Both the position numbers and the translations under genes were made by a program. A model generated the notes under the pieces. The model was not told the DNA's origin. It searched no databases and saw nothing but the letters and a program-made list of their open reading frames with translations. 64,000 nucleotides of DNA from Halobacterium sp. DL1 (GTDB lineage: Archaea; Halobacteriota; Halobacteria; Halobacteriales; Halobacteriaceae), in NCBI GenBank assembly GCA_000230955.3, contig CP007061.1, positions 124,001 through 188,000 of the forward strand, in the 5' to 3' direction. Each line of letters starts with the position of its first letter. Within the stretch, counting starts at the first letter, position 1. Below are positions 40,808 through 49,708 of this stretch, piece after piece.

Positions 40808-41841
40808 AGCCCGGTGATGACCAACAACAGCAACAGTAGCACAGCGATTGCGGCCTTGTAGTAGACCGGCGAGAGGCCCTCAGGGGCGGCCGCCTCGTCG
40901 ACTGCTTCGGCGAGTTCCTGCTCGTGTTCGTGCTCCTGCTGGAAGGTTTCGTACGCGGCGTCGAGTTGCTGCGCCAGCGGCGTGATCTCGCCCGCGAGGA
41001 ACTCCTCGCGGGAATTTACGATATACTCGCCAGCGGCCGTCGGCGTGATCGTCGCGACGTCCGTCACCTGATCCGCGATGAGCCGGTCATCAGTGTGTCC
41101 AATCGCGGTGACTACTGGGGTACTGGCGGTGAAGATAGCCTCTGCGACTCGCTCGGTGTTGAACGCTTGGAGGTTCGAATCGCTCCCACCACCACGGCCG
41201 ACGATAATCGCGTCGACGTCCTCCGACCGGTCGAGGTGGTGGATGCCGTTCGCGATGGATGTCGGCGCGTCCGAGCCCTGGACGGTGGCGTCCTTTATCA
41301 GGATGTCAACGGTCGGGTTCTGTTCGTGGATCGCGTTCTGGATGTCGTACCGGGCATCGCCACGGAGGGACGTGACGACACCGACGCGCTCCGGGAACGC
41401 CGGCGGTTGCTGTTTCTGTTCCTCATCGAACCACCCACGCTCTTCGAGTTCGCTTCGCAGGCGTTCGACGGCCGCCGCCTGGTCGCCGTCGCCGACGACG
41501 ATCACCTCCCACGGTTTGAGGTCGATTTTCCCGCCTTCGACCCAGTAGTCGATGTCGCCTTCGAGGATGACCTCGGTCCCGTCCTCGAGGTCGACGTCCA
41601 TGTTGCGGTAGCGGTTCGCCCAGAGCATACAGGGGAGCTCGGCGTTACCGTCGGTGAGCGTGAAATAGAGTGCCGTACTGTTCTGGTGGAGGTCGGTGAC
41701 TTCTCCGATACAGCGGACACCGTGGAGGGCAGGCGTCTCCTCGACGACAGACGCGATTTGGTCGTTCAGCTGTGACACGCTGAGGACCGCTCTCGCATCG
41801 GGGTTGACCGCCTGCCGTTCAGTATCCGGTGCGTCCGCCAT
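40789..41841 (-). CDS. xseA: Exodeoxyribonuclease VII large subunit with C-terminal membrane helix
   Basis: 350 residues. N-terminal OB fold (about 20-115: VSQLNDQIASVVEETPALHG, EVTDLHQNSTALYFTLTDGN, VILEGDIDYWVEGGKIDLKP). Nuclease domain has FPERVGVVTSLRGDARYDIQ, GRGGGSDSNLQAFN and TAIGHTDDRLIADQVTDVAT then PTAAGEYIV, the family hallmarks. The usual long C-terminal coiled coil is reduced to one helix (QQEHEHEQELAEAVDEAAAP), and the protein ends in a membrane helix, AIAVLLLLLLVITGLWLGVI. Membrane anchoring is not typical for bacterial XseA. It would be placed to process ssDNA arriving by conjugation (inference). Confidence 0.85.
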   Translation of the reverse strand: MADAPDTERQAVNPDARAVLSVSQLNDQIASVVEETPALHGVRCIGEVTDLHQNSTALYFTLTDGNAELPCMLWANRYRNMDVDLEDGTEVILEGDIDYWVEGGKIDLKPWEVIVVGDGDQAAAVERLRSELEERGWFDEEQKQQPPAFPERVGVVTSLRGDARYDIQNAIHEQNPTVDILIKDATVQGSDAPTSIANGIHHLDRSEDVDAIIVGRGGGSDSNLQAFNTERVAEAIFTASTPVVTAIGHTDDRLIADQVTDVATITPTAAGEYIVNSREEFLAGEITPLAQQLDAAYETFQQEHEHEQELAEAVDEAAAPEGLSPVYYKAAIAVLLLLLLVITGLWLGVI

Positions 41842-41915
41842 GTACGTCTTCTAATACTGAAGAGGAACTTCAAAAAGCTACGTTCGAGTGATGAGGTCGA
41901 CTGTGGTACCCCGGA

Positions 41916-42083
41916 CTACAGGTCGCGGGGCTGGACCGTCTTCCGGTCGTTCGCTTCGGCACGCTCGGCAGCGTCGTCGAGGAGTTCGGCGGCCTCTTCG
42001 TTGAGGGCGTCGTAGAAATCGGCCGAGACGTTGTGATCCGACAGTGCATCCTTCACAGCTGCTTTGACGATTAGGTCAGACAT
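41916..42083 (-). CDS. Small histone-fold protein (DUF1931-like), copy A
   Basis: 55 residues from MSDLIVKAAVKDALSDHNVS. Histone-fold hallmarks: central helix VSADFYDALNEEAAELLDDA, then AAERAEANDRKTVQPRDL with the R-K-T-V-x-P-R-D-L ending common to archaeal histones. At 55 residues it lacks part of a normal 65-70-residue fold. A near-identical paralogue is at 57014-57181. It may dimerise with it or bind DNA. The longer ORF start at 42185 is rejected as leader. Confidence 0.7.
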   Translation of the reverse strand: MSDLIVKAAVKDALSDHNVSADFYDALNEEAAELLDDAAERAEANDRKTVQPRDL

Positions 42084-42219
42084 TCCATCACAGGATTCTC
42101 TTGTCCGCCATATAAAGGTTCGAAGTTTCTCGCCGGGATTTCGACCATAATGCTGCCGAGACGTACTCTGGATACCAGAGAGCACTTAATCACCCCGTCA
42201 AAAGTAGGGAAACAGACGG

Positions 42220-42402
42220 ATGCACGATTTAACCGGATTCCAGCGGGATATCTTGTACGTTATTACCGGACTCGAAGAGCCACACGGGCTCGCAGTCAAG
42301 GATGAACTCGACGACTACTACGAACAAGAGATCAATCACGGGCGGCTCTATCCAAATCTCAGTACTTCACAAAGCCGCTTAGTTAGAACGTCTGCTTGCT
42401 GA
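42220..42402 (+). pseudogene. PadR-family regulator truncated at an ISH3 insertion
   Basis: MHDLTGFQRDILYVITGLEE, then GLAVKDELDDYYEQEINHGR and LYPNLS, is the start of a PadR winged helix. The coding sequence is cut at 42366, where the target duplication GTACT precedes the ISH3 end, and the remaining codons read IS sequence to a stop. After the element, sequence to the right does not continue the PadR frame, so the gene was already short or was also deleted. Confidence 0.8.
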
Positions 42403-43752
42403 AGGTGTGTCTAAAACCAAACAAGCAGACGGTGAGATCCACGAGGACCAGCTTCTTAACTTTCTCGTCAACCGCCTTGACGAGGAAGTTTCGCTCTCGT
42501 TAGCCAATAACGCTGAAATCACTGCTGAAGACATCTATGAGGTCCTCGTCGGCGCTTGCGCCGACGGGACCTCTGTCTCTACGCTCTGTGCGTCGAGCCA
42601 GAACTCACCCGCTGGGAACACGGTCCTCTACCATCTTCGGACGAAGTTCGAGCCGGAACGGCTCGAACGAGTCGCTAACACGCTCCTGCGAAAGGATCTC
42701 GATGAATTGCTCCCCGAACAGGTGGAGGTCTGCGCAGACCTCCACCTGCGGCCCTACTACGGTGACGAAGACGACACAGACGGCCTCTATCACTCGGTAG
42801 CGAAGCGTGGAACCACTGCGTTCCACGCCTATGCCACACTCTACGCGCGTGTGAAGAACAAACGCTACACGCTGGCGGTACGCCGTCTCAAAGACGGCGA
42901 TACCGCAAGTAGTGTCCTCGCTGAGTTCTTCGGTGTCCTCGACGGCCTTGACGCCGGGGTCAAGGCCGTCTACCTTGATCGCGGATTCTACGACAGTAAG
43001 TGTCTCACGCTGCTTCAGGCGCACAATTACGCGTACGTGATCCCGATCATCCGGTGGGGTGAGGCGATTCAGCAAGAGCTCTCGGAAGGATGGAGTCGCG
43101 TCATTCAGCATGATCTGACGGGGAAACTCGACGGTCACAGCTGGACCGTCGATTTTCCCGTCTACATCGACTGTACGTACCTAAATGGGAAGTATGACGA
43201 GAACGGTGTGGCGCGTCACGGCTACGCCGCTGACGCGCCGTTCATCGACTCACCACGGGACGCTCGATACCACTACTCGAAACGCTTCGGTATCGAGTCA
43301 AGCTATCGCTTGTTTGAGCAAGCGATAGCGACAACGACAACACGAGATCCAACGGTACGGCTGCTGTACGTGGTGGTGAGTCTCCTCTTACAGAACGTCT
43401 GGCGGTACCTTCACTACGAGTATGTGGCGACGCCCCGCCGAGGCGGGCGTCGCCTCTGGTGGTGGCCGTACAAGGAGTTCGTCAATATGATTCGACGAGC
43501 TGCGTGGACGGCCCTCGCGGTGCGTCGGGCCGTCCCCGCGAATCGGCCACCTGACGACCGATTCCACCGCTAACCACCGACCGAGCAAGCCAGCGGAGTG
43601 AGTGGCGACGCTGTCGCGTCGGCGGCTGACCGCCGCCGACAGCGACAGCTCTCCGTCGATCCGTCCGTAATTCTCTCGTCGAGACCGTCAGTACAACCGC
43701 TTCGACACAGAACTCAGGCCGCAGAAACAGCTAGCCGAGGATGCTTTGTGAG
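42367..43752 (+). mobile_element. ISH3-family insertion sequence, complete
   Basis: 1386 bp between direct repeats GTACT (42362-42366 and 43753-43757). Terminal inverted repeats start TCACAAAGC at the left and end GCTTTGTGAG at the right. Length, 5-bp duplication and transposase fit the ISH3 family. It holds one intact transposase gene, so it may still be active. The right end includes GC hairpins (GGCGG CTGA CCGCC). Confidence 0.9.
42407..43573 (+). CDS. ISH3-family transposase
   Basis: 388 residues with GTG start (SKTKQADGEIHEDQLLNFLV). Conserved ISH3 features: YEVLVGACADGTSVSTLC, LPEQVEVCADLHLRPYYGDE (first acidic catalytic residue), LDRGFYDSKCLTLLQAHN (second), HYSKRFGIESSYRLFEQAIA (Glu of the DDE triad, in the Y-R-x-E-like region), ending RRAVPANRPPDDRFHR. 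No frameshifts. Confidence 0.95.
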   Translation: MSKTKQADGEIHEDQLLNFLVNRLDEEVSLSLANNAEITAEDIYEVLVGACADGTSVSTLCASSQNSPAGNTVLYHLRTKFEPERLERVANTLLRKDLDELLPEQVEVCADLHLRPYYGDEDDTDGLYHSVAKRGTTAFHAYATLYARVKNKRYTLAVRRLKDGDTASSVLAEFFGVLDGLDAGVKAVYLDRGFYDSKCLTLLQAHNYAYVIPIIRWGEAIQQELSEGWSRVIQHDLTGKLDGHSWTVDFPVYIDCTYLNGKYDENGVARHGYAADAPFIDSPRDARYHYSKRFGIESSYRLFEQAIATTTTRDPTVRLLYVVVSLLLQNVWRYLHYEYVATPRRGGRRLWWWPYKEFVNMIRRAAWTALAVRRAVPANRPPDDRFHR

Positions 43753-43770
43753 GTACTGAATATAGGTGAT

Positions 43771-44100
43771 ATGAACGCAGAGGAAGCAATCGAGACCGGG
43801 GGCTTGGCAGCGTTCTTCCTATTTACCGCCTTGTTCCTCTCTACGATTGATCTCTCACTTGGTGGTTCGCCGGATACTGTCCAGACTGCCAACAAACTCT
43901 CGCGTTTCCTCTACGCTGGCGTGATGACCGTTGCGCCGACATCTCAGCTGGCGATAGCTATTGATCTAGTTGCCGCTCTGGTCGCCTCTGTGGGACTGCT
44001 ACAAGGTGCCAAAGAGTCCATCAAGGGCGGAGTCATTGCTGCTGCATTTCTCTACTTCTTTATAGGCTTCTTGGTGAACTATGCGACTGCCCCGGTTTGA
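43771..44100 (+). CDS. Small polytopic membrane protein
   Basis: 109 residues from MNAEEAIETGG. Three to four hydrophobic segments (LAAFFLFTALFLSTIDLSLG, LAIAIDLVAALVASVGLLQG, GGVIAAAFLYFFIGFLVNYA). Function unknown. It starts 18 nt beyond the ISH3 element, so its original upstream context has been displaced. Confidence 0.5.
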   Translation: MNAEEAIETGGLAAFFLFTALFLSTIDLSLGGSPDTVQTANKLSRFLYAGVMTVAPTSQLAIAIDLVAALVASVGLLQGAKESIKGGVIAAAFLYFFIGFLVNYATAPV

Positions 44101-44260
44101 TCGACCATCGCTTGAATGAATTTTGACTCTGAGTACATACGCCAATCCCCTCAACAGCAAGGGTATCACACCCTTCTAGGAGTATTCGCCAGCATGTGGT
44201 AAAGGTCATATCGGACCTTGGGTGTGTGTCCTGCCGCGATTCGCCGGGGTCTAGAAGACA

Positions 44261-44301
44261 TTAACCAACATTCGTCCTCATTCGGTGATTGTGTTGGTTA
44301 A
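44261..44301. repeat. Inverted repeat family 1, copy 6
   Basis: TTAACCAACA (44261-44270) and TGTTGGTTAA (44292-44301), perfect arms, 21-nt spacer. It ends 20 nt before the stop of the TBP gene. Confidence 0.9.
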
Positions 44302-44321
44302 CGCAGTCACAGAGGTGTAGC

Positions 44322-44870
44322 TTATCCGGTCTCAAGCAGTGTTTCTATTGTTTCACGGAACGCTGAGAACGCGGTGTCGGCCTCCGTAATTTCCTGAGCG
44401 CCAGTGATCACGACTTTTCCGGTGGCAAAGACCAGTAGTACGCACTCGTGGTCGCGGGGGCGGTACACCAATCCGGGGAACTGCTCTGGTTCGTACTCTG
44501 TGATCTCAAGACCAAGCCCAATTGCAAGCGCTGACAGATTTAGCGGTCGTTCGAGATCGGCCATGCACACGTAGTTCTGGATACTGAACCAGGCATCCTC
44601 AGCACTCGAAACGATCCCGTGACGTTCCAGCAGGACCAGAAACTCGTCTCGGAGACGTTCAGATTCGGCTTCCGACGACGCTCCGGTGATGATGTACTTC
44701 CCGGTACGGTACAGCGTGATCAATGGCTCGCCGTCGCCGAACCGGACGTAGGCTCCAGGATATTTTTCGGGATCGTAGTCGACGACGTCGTCAAGTTCCC
44801 GTGCGAAGGTCGCGAGATCGAGTTCGACGTCTAAGGCTCCCGACGCAACGACATTGACGACGCGTACCAT
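44322..44870 (-). CDS. tbp: TATA-box-binding protein
   Basis: 182 residues made of two TBP repeats: VNVVASGALDVELDLATFAR, YPGAYVRFGDGEPLITLYRT, GKYIITGASSEAES, and IQNYVCMADLERPLNLSALA, EQFPGLVYRPRDHECVLLVF, GKVVITGAQEITEAD. It pairs with TFB at promoters. Haloarchaeal chromosomes have their own TBP, so this extra copy may set up element-specific promoter use with the two TFBs here. It ends next to inverted repeat copy 6. Confidence 0.95.
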   Translation of the reverse strand: MVRVVNVVASGALDVELDLATFARELDDVVDYDPEKYPGAYVRFGDGEPLITLYRTGKYIITGASSEAESERLRDEFLVLLERHGIVSSAEDAWFSIQNYVCMADLERPLNLSALAIGLGLEITEYEPEQFPGLVYRPRDHECVLLVFATGKVVITGAQEITEADTAFSAFRETIETLLETG

Positions 44871-44971
44871 CGTGAAATCCTTCGTGATCGAGAATACTTA
44901 TATCAGCGTAATAGCGTACCGGATAGCCTGCCCACCGTGGTGGGGATTGATCACCTGGCGGTTCTACGCTG

Positions 44972-45352
44972 CTACTTGCTCCGCTCAACGAGGTTGTACT
45001 CTTCAGCGTACTCAAAAATGACTTGCAGGATGTCCCACGATTTGCCGGTCTGATCGTCTTCGAAGTACCATTCAGCCTGTTCGCCGATAGCGTCAGAAAC
45101 GGCTTCAGCATCGAGAAAGTCCTCTGGGTCGTCGAAGCCCATGCCGATCCAGTCCTCGCCAGCAAGGTTCGCAGACAGGTCTCGTGTGATGGCGTCGATC
45201 ACCGCTCGCTGGAGGTCCGCCGTGAAGTCTACTTCATACCGCTCTTCGGGCATTTCCTCTTTCAGTTTCGGGAGCAACTGCTCGGCGATCTCTTGGTGCG
45301 ACGATTCTTCACTTCCCGCCCAGTCGTTCAGTACGGTGTAGTCGTTCGGCAT
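44972..45352 (-). CDS. Hypothetical acidic protein downstream of hsdR
   Basis: 126 residues, MPNDYTVLNDWAGSEESSHQ. Helical and acidic throughout (EIAEQLLPKLKEEMPEERYE, FTADLQRAVIDAITRDLSAN). It lies 57 nt past the end of hsdR on the same strand and may be the last gene of the type I restriction operon. Not recognised; a restriction modulator is possible but unsupported. Confidence 0.55.
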   Translation of the reverse strand: MPNDYTVLNDWAGSEESSHQEIAEQLLPKLKEEMPEERYEVDFTADLQRAVIDAITRDLSANLAGEDWIGMGFDDPEDFLDAEAVSDAIGEQAEWYFEDDQTGKSWDILQVIFEYAEEYNLVERSK

Positions 45353-45409
45353 CGTTTGAGTCTGTCTTGGCCGTATCTTGACTGTGTTGCTGTCAGTGTT
45401 TTCTGAAGT

Positions 45410-48367
45410 TTATCCTGATTGGCTCTCTTGGTACACCTGTTGACGAAGATGCTTTGTAATCGCTTCCTGGACTTCGTCGTTGTCCATAAACTCCGCGAAG
45501 AGCTCCTGATTCTGGTCCATTCGATCGATAAACATACTGGTTAGCGCATCGTCGAACTCCAGCGCGAAGTTTTCGCGACTATTGGCACGCGCAGAACGCT
45601 GGAGGTGATCGTCTTCTAGTGCATCTTCCTTGAGCTGCTCAAGGAACAGTTGGTCGGCCTCGGTGAAATCAGTCCCAAGCTTGTCGTTGATTTTCTCGAC
45701 GATAGTCGACAGTTCAACTTCATCATCAGCTTCTGAACCGCCCGTTCCAGTCTCTGTCGGGCCTTTGACCTCACCGTCAGTCGCGCTGAGCCCGATGGAA
45801 CCCTCCTCAGACTTCTCAAGCCGATAGTACTGTAGGGCGAGTTCGTCGTCGAATTCTACGGTAGGGTCATGAGATTGCCTCGGGAGTTCCTTGTACAGGA
45901 ACCGACCGAAGGTGTAGAGCTTCTCAAGGTGGGTATCCGCGTAGCTGACGATCTGCGACTGAAACTTATACAGCTGCAGGAACGACCTGAGCGTTGAGCG
46001 GAAGTCTTCCTGGATTTCCTCCTCTTTGGCGACGAAGCGGTCCCGGGCTGGCTGAACGATACTGCTGAGCTTTCCATGAGTACCTTCCGTCCCCGTGTTG
46101 GACGGGTCAAAGAATACCTTAGCGAAGCGGTCGACTTCCTTTTGCTCGTAGATGCGGAACGCATCGAGGTCAGAGGCTAACTGTTGGAGATGTTGTGGGT
46201 CCATCTCCTCCGTCACGGTTGTCTTACCGTAGAACGGCTCAAACGCTTCCTTGATCTCTTCCTGCTCGTTCTCGAAGTCCAGCACGAACGTGTCCTCTTT
46301 CCCGGGATGCTGCCGGTTCAATCGAGAAAGTGTCTGGACCGCTTGAATCCCCGAGAGTTTCTTGTCGACATACATCGTGTGGAGGAGCGGTTGGTCGAAA
46401 CCGGTCTGATACTTATCGGCGACGACGAGGACCTGGTACTCCGGCGTGTCGAAGACGTTGGGGAGTTCCGACTCTTTGATGCCGTCATTCATTCCCTTTT
46501 CCGTGTAGCTACCGCCATCGTCCTCGACCGTCCCACTGAACGCGACGAGCGCGCTGAGGTCGTATCCGTTCTCCTCAATATATTCGTCAATCGACTTCTT
46601 GTAGCGGACTGCGTGAGCGCGAGAGGACGTCACGATCATCGCTTTCGCCTTCCCACCGATCTTGTGCTGCGTGTGGTTCCGGAAGTGTTCGACGATGATC
46701 TCAACTTTCTGTGAGACGTTGTGCGGGTGGAGTTTCAGGAACCGCGATATCGCGTTCACTGCCTTCTGCTCGGGCACCTGTGGGTCCTCCTCGACGACCT
46801 TCGCGACGTTGTAGAACGTCTCGTACGTCGTGTAGTTTTGGAGGACGTCGATGATGAATCCCTCATCTATCGCTTGCTGCATCGAGTACAGGTGGAACGG
46901 TTCGTGCCCACCGTCTCCATCGGGTTCACCGAATGCTTTCAGGGTCTTTGCCTTCGGCGTCGCAGTAAACGCGAAAAAGCTGAGGTTGGGCTGTTTGTTC
47001 CGAGATTTTGCATTCTCTGCCATGGCGTCCTCCCAATCCTCGATATCTTCCTCATCGACCCCCGAGAGGATGCCCTTCATCTCGGCGGACATCTCGCCGC
47101 TCTGGCTGCTGTGGGCTTCGTCGACGACAACAGCGTAATCCCGCTCCGGAAGTGACTGTGCGTGCTCAATGACGTACGGGAACGTCTGGAGCGTCGTGAT
47201 GATCACGGGCTTGCCAGCCTCCAAGGCCTCCGCGAGCTCCTCGGATTTCGAGCGGTTCTCGCCTTTGATCGGATGAACGACGCCAGTCTTGTGGTCGAGC
47301 TCGTAGATGGTGTTCCGGAGCTGTTCGTCGAGGACGGTTCGGTCGGTGACGACGACGACGCCGTCGAACACTGCATCGTCTTGGTCGTCGTGCAGCGAAC
47401 TGAGCCGGTGAACCAGCCAGGCGATAGACTTGCTCTTCCCGCTCCCGGTGGAGTGCTGGATGAGGTAATCCTCGCCGGGTCCCTCCTCTTTCGCGCTGGC
47501 AACCAGCTGGCGGACACACTCCAGTTGGTGATAGCGCGGGAAGATGATCGTCTCGTCCTCCTCGACGGTGATGCCGTCTTTCTTGATCTCCTCCGTGTCG
47601 ATGTGGATGAACCGCTGGATGATATCCATCCAACTGTCCTTCGCCCAGACGTCTTTCCAGAGATACGCAGTGCGGTGGTCGTTCTCTCGTGGGGGGTTGC
47701 CACCGCCCTTCTCGTGGCCCTTGTTGAACGGGAGGAAGTGGGTGTCCTCGCCGGCGAGTTCGGTCGTATAGTGGATCTCGTGCTGGTCGATAGCGAAATG
47801 GACCAATGCACCACGTTTGAATCGGAGGACGGGTTCGCTCGGGTCGCGGTCTTGGCGGTACTGTTCTCGGGCGTCCCTGTTTGCCTGGTCGGTAAAGGTG
47901 TTCTTGAGTTCGCCTGTTGCGACGGGGATGCCGTTGACGCTCAGTGCGAGGTCCACGCTCAGATTCGAATTCGTCGCCGAGTAGTGGAGCTGTTGGGTGA
48001 CACCGAGGCAATTTGCTTCGTAGCGAGCCTGCAGTTCCGGATTGATCCCCGTGTTGGGCTGGAACGTCGCGAGCTCGATTTTAGTGCCGGTGGTGCGAAG
48101 ACCATGACGCAGTAGTTCGAGCGTGCCTTGTCGTTCGAGGGCGCTCGTCAGTTCCTGGAGGAAGCGCTCGCGAGCGCTGCCCTTGTGAGCGGTCTCCAGT
48201 TGCTCCCAGGCTTCCGGCTGGGTTTCTTGGACGAACGAGATGACCTCGTCAGGGAAGATGCCCCGTTCGGCGTCGAACTTACTGTTCGGAACGCGTGTGT
48301 AACCGCGTTTGAGGAGAGAAGCGGCAATCTCGTCTTCAAAGGCCGCTTCATCGTACTGCTTACTCAT
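45410..48367 (-). CDS. hsdR: Type I restriction enzyme, R subunit
   Basis: 985 residues. Nuclease domain in the N-terminal 250 (IPVATGELKNTF, with E-x-K at about residue 154). Helicase: Walker A STGSGKSKSIAW at about 309, DEAH box VVVDEAHSSQSGE near 417, FFAFTATPKAKTLKAFGEPD, later QTGFDQPLLHTMYVDKKLSG and QTLSRLNRQHPGKEDTFVLD (motif VI). Helical C-terminal domain. Cleaves unmethylated DNA after ATP-driven translocation, with HsdM and HsdS. No frame damage. Confidence 0.95.
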   Translation of the reverse strand: MSKQYDEAAFEDEIAASLLKRGYTRVPNSKFDAERGIFPDEVISFVQETQPEAWEQLETAHKGSARERFLQELTSALERQGTLELLRHGLRTTGTKIELATFQPNTGINPELQARYEANCLGVTQQLHYSATNSNLSVDLALSVNGIPVATGELKNTFTDQANRDAREQYRQDRDPSEPVLRFKRGALVHFAIDQHEIHYTTELAGEDTHFLPFNKGHEKGGGNPPRENDHRTAYLWKDVWAKDSWMDIIQRFIHIDTEEIKKDGITVEEDETIIFPRYHQLECVRQLVASAKEEGPGEDYLIQHSTGSGKSKSIAWLVHRLSSLHDDQDDAVFDGVVVVTDRTVLDEQLRNTIYELDHKTGVVHPIKGENRSKSEELAEALEAGKPVIITTLQTFPYVIEHAQSLPERDYAVVVDEAHSSQSGEMSAEMKGILSGVDEEDIEDWEDAMAENAKSRNKQPNLSFFAFTATPKAKTLKAFGEPDGDGGHEPFHLYSMQQAIDEGFIIDVLQNYTTYETFYNVAKVVEEDPQVPEQKAVNAISRFLKLHPHNVSQKVEIIVEHFRNHTQHKIGGKAKAMIVTSSRAHAVRYKKSIDEYIEENGYDLSALVAFSGTVEDDGGSYTEKGMNDGIKESELPNVFDTPEYQVLVVADKYQTGFDQPLLHTMYVDKKLSGIQAVQTLSRLNRQHPGKEDTFVLDFENEQEEIKEAFEPFYGKTTVTEEMDPQHLQQLASDLDAFRIYEQKEVDRFAKVFFDPSNTGTEGTHGKLSSIVQPARDRFVAKEEEIQEDFRSTLRSFLQLYKFQSQIVSYADTHLEKLYTFGRFLYKELPRQSHDPTVEFDDELALQYYRLEKSEEGSIGLSATDGEVKGPTETGTGGSEADDEVELSTIVEKINDKLGTDFTEADQLFLEQLKEDALEDDHLQRSARANSRENFALEFDDALTSMFIDRMDQNQELFAEFMDNDEVQEAITKHLRQQVYQESQSG

Positions 48368-48379
48368 ATGAATCCAATC

Positions 48380-49708
48380 TTATCCTCCATGTTTCGCTTC
48401 AGACACATCAATCTGGTTCGTGATCTCGGCTGTGATTACTGACTCACGCATCTCAGATAACTTCGAAAGTAGATTATTGATGGTTGAGATTGAGCTATTC
48501 ACTTCAGTAGACATCTTTGATAAGCGATTTACTATTTCTTGCTGATCTCTTTTCGGAGGTATCGGCATTTTCTGGTTGGAGAGCTTTTCAACCGTGATAT
48601 GGTCTATTGTACTTTGGTTAGAGTTCGCAGAGAATATCCCCGTTTTCACAGCAAATTCCATGAAATAGCAGAAGAATTCCGGGATTTGATTGCCATCATT
48701 TGCACGGACTCTATGTAAGGCCTTTTGATAATACACCCCCTCGGTATCTTGGCGCCAAACAGCACTTTCACCACAACCAAACCCGCCTTCACATACGAGA
48801 ACGTCTCCCTGCTCAAGCTGGTAGAGGTTTCTCTCATCCTCTGTGAAGTCCATCTTGGGGAGCTCTTCCGTGTTGATGTCCCACCAATGTACGTCTTGGT
48901 TTCGGAGATATGGCGCTAGGTGCTCACCAGATATCTCAGCTGCATCCAACATTTTTCCCAGCTGTATATCATAGTACCATCCCACTTTGGCGACATCCCA
49001 GCTTTTGGGTATTTTCCCCAACCAAGGGATATCTGTCTGAATCTGTCCCTCGGAGCCATTTGAACAGGTTATCTCTTCCCATATTTTTGATAGCCTTTTC
49101 TGTTGTAGTAGATCTTTTAATTGGTTTCCAACAGCTATTGCTTGATAGATATTCGAGATTTTCTTGTCCAATCGGGCCGCTTTCCGCTGTTGGAGGTCAT
49201 ATCTAATTTGCGGTATCTCGAAGTTCTCTATGAATGAACTTGGCACTCTTTTTTGTCCCGCAACCCCCCGCATCGCGGTTACCGCTTCGTCCATGAAGGG
49301 CTTCGATCGAAGAACATACCAGAGAAATTCCGTACTAACCCCCTCACGCGGCCGCAAAATATGTAATTCAGTCGTTCCGAATCCGATTCCGTTTTCTAGT
49401 CCTCGACAGATCGCCCCTTTCCCGTTCTCGAAGGACGGCGTAATCTTCGCTATCGCAATATCTCCTTCCCGGAAGTAGGTATAGCCATCATACACCTCCT
49501 CCAGTGGGCGTGTCTCAGTATCTTTGATTTCGCCATCTGTCCCGAAATCCTCCAGCGGGACGAAGCTTACGTCTGTCTTCGGGTCAAGATCCGAGAGTTC
49601 CGATTTGGTCGGGTTGATTCGAGCGAGATGCTTTAGACGGACTGTTTCCGGTTCGTTCGATTTCTCTGTACCGTCAGTGAATTCCGTGATGTTCGCCTGT
49701 CCATCCAT
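48380..49708 (-). CDS. hsdS: Type I restriction enzyme, specificity subunit
   Basis: 442 residues with two target-recognition domains (about 20-190 and 230-400), each followed by a long spacer helix (RYDLQQRKAARLDKKISNIY and KRDQQEIVNRLSKMSTEVNS). IPQIRYDLQQ and MPIPPKRDQQ are the usual conserved joints. Clearly more AT-rich than hsdM and hsdR, especially in the TRDs, as expected for exchanged specificity domains. Start overlaps the hsdM stop by one base. Confidence 0.93.
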   Translation of the reverse strand: MDGQANITEFTDGTEKSNEPETVRLKHLARINPTKSELSDLDPKTDVSFVPLEDFGTDGEIKDTETRPLEEVYDGYTYFREGDIAIAKITPSFENGKGAICRGLENGIGFGTTELHILRPREGVSTEFLWYVLRSKPFMDEAVTAMRGVAGQKRVPSSFIENFEIPQIRYDLQQRKAARLDKKISNIYQAIAVGNQLKDLLQQKRLSKIWEEITCSNGSEGQIQTDIPWLGKIPKSWDVAKVGWYYDIQLGKMLDAAEISGEHLAPYLRNQDVHWWDINTEELPKMDFTEDERNLYQLEQGDVLVCEGGFGCGESAVWRQDTEGVYYQKALHRVRANDGNQIPEFFCYFMEFAVKTGIFSANSNQSTIDHITVEKLSNQKMPIPPKRDQQEIVNRLSKMSTEVNSSISTINNLLSKLSEMRESVITAEITNQIDVSEAKHGG

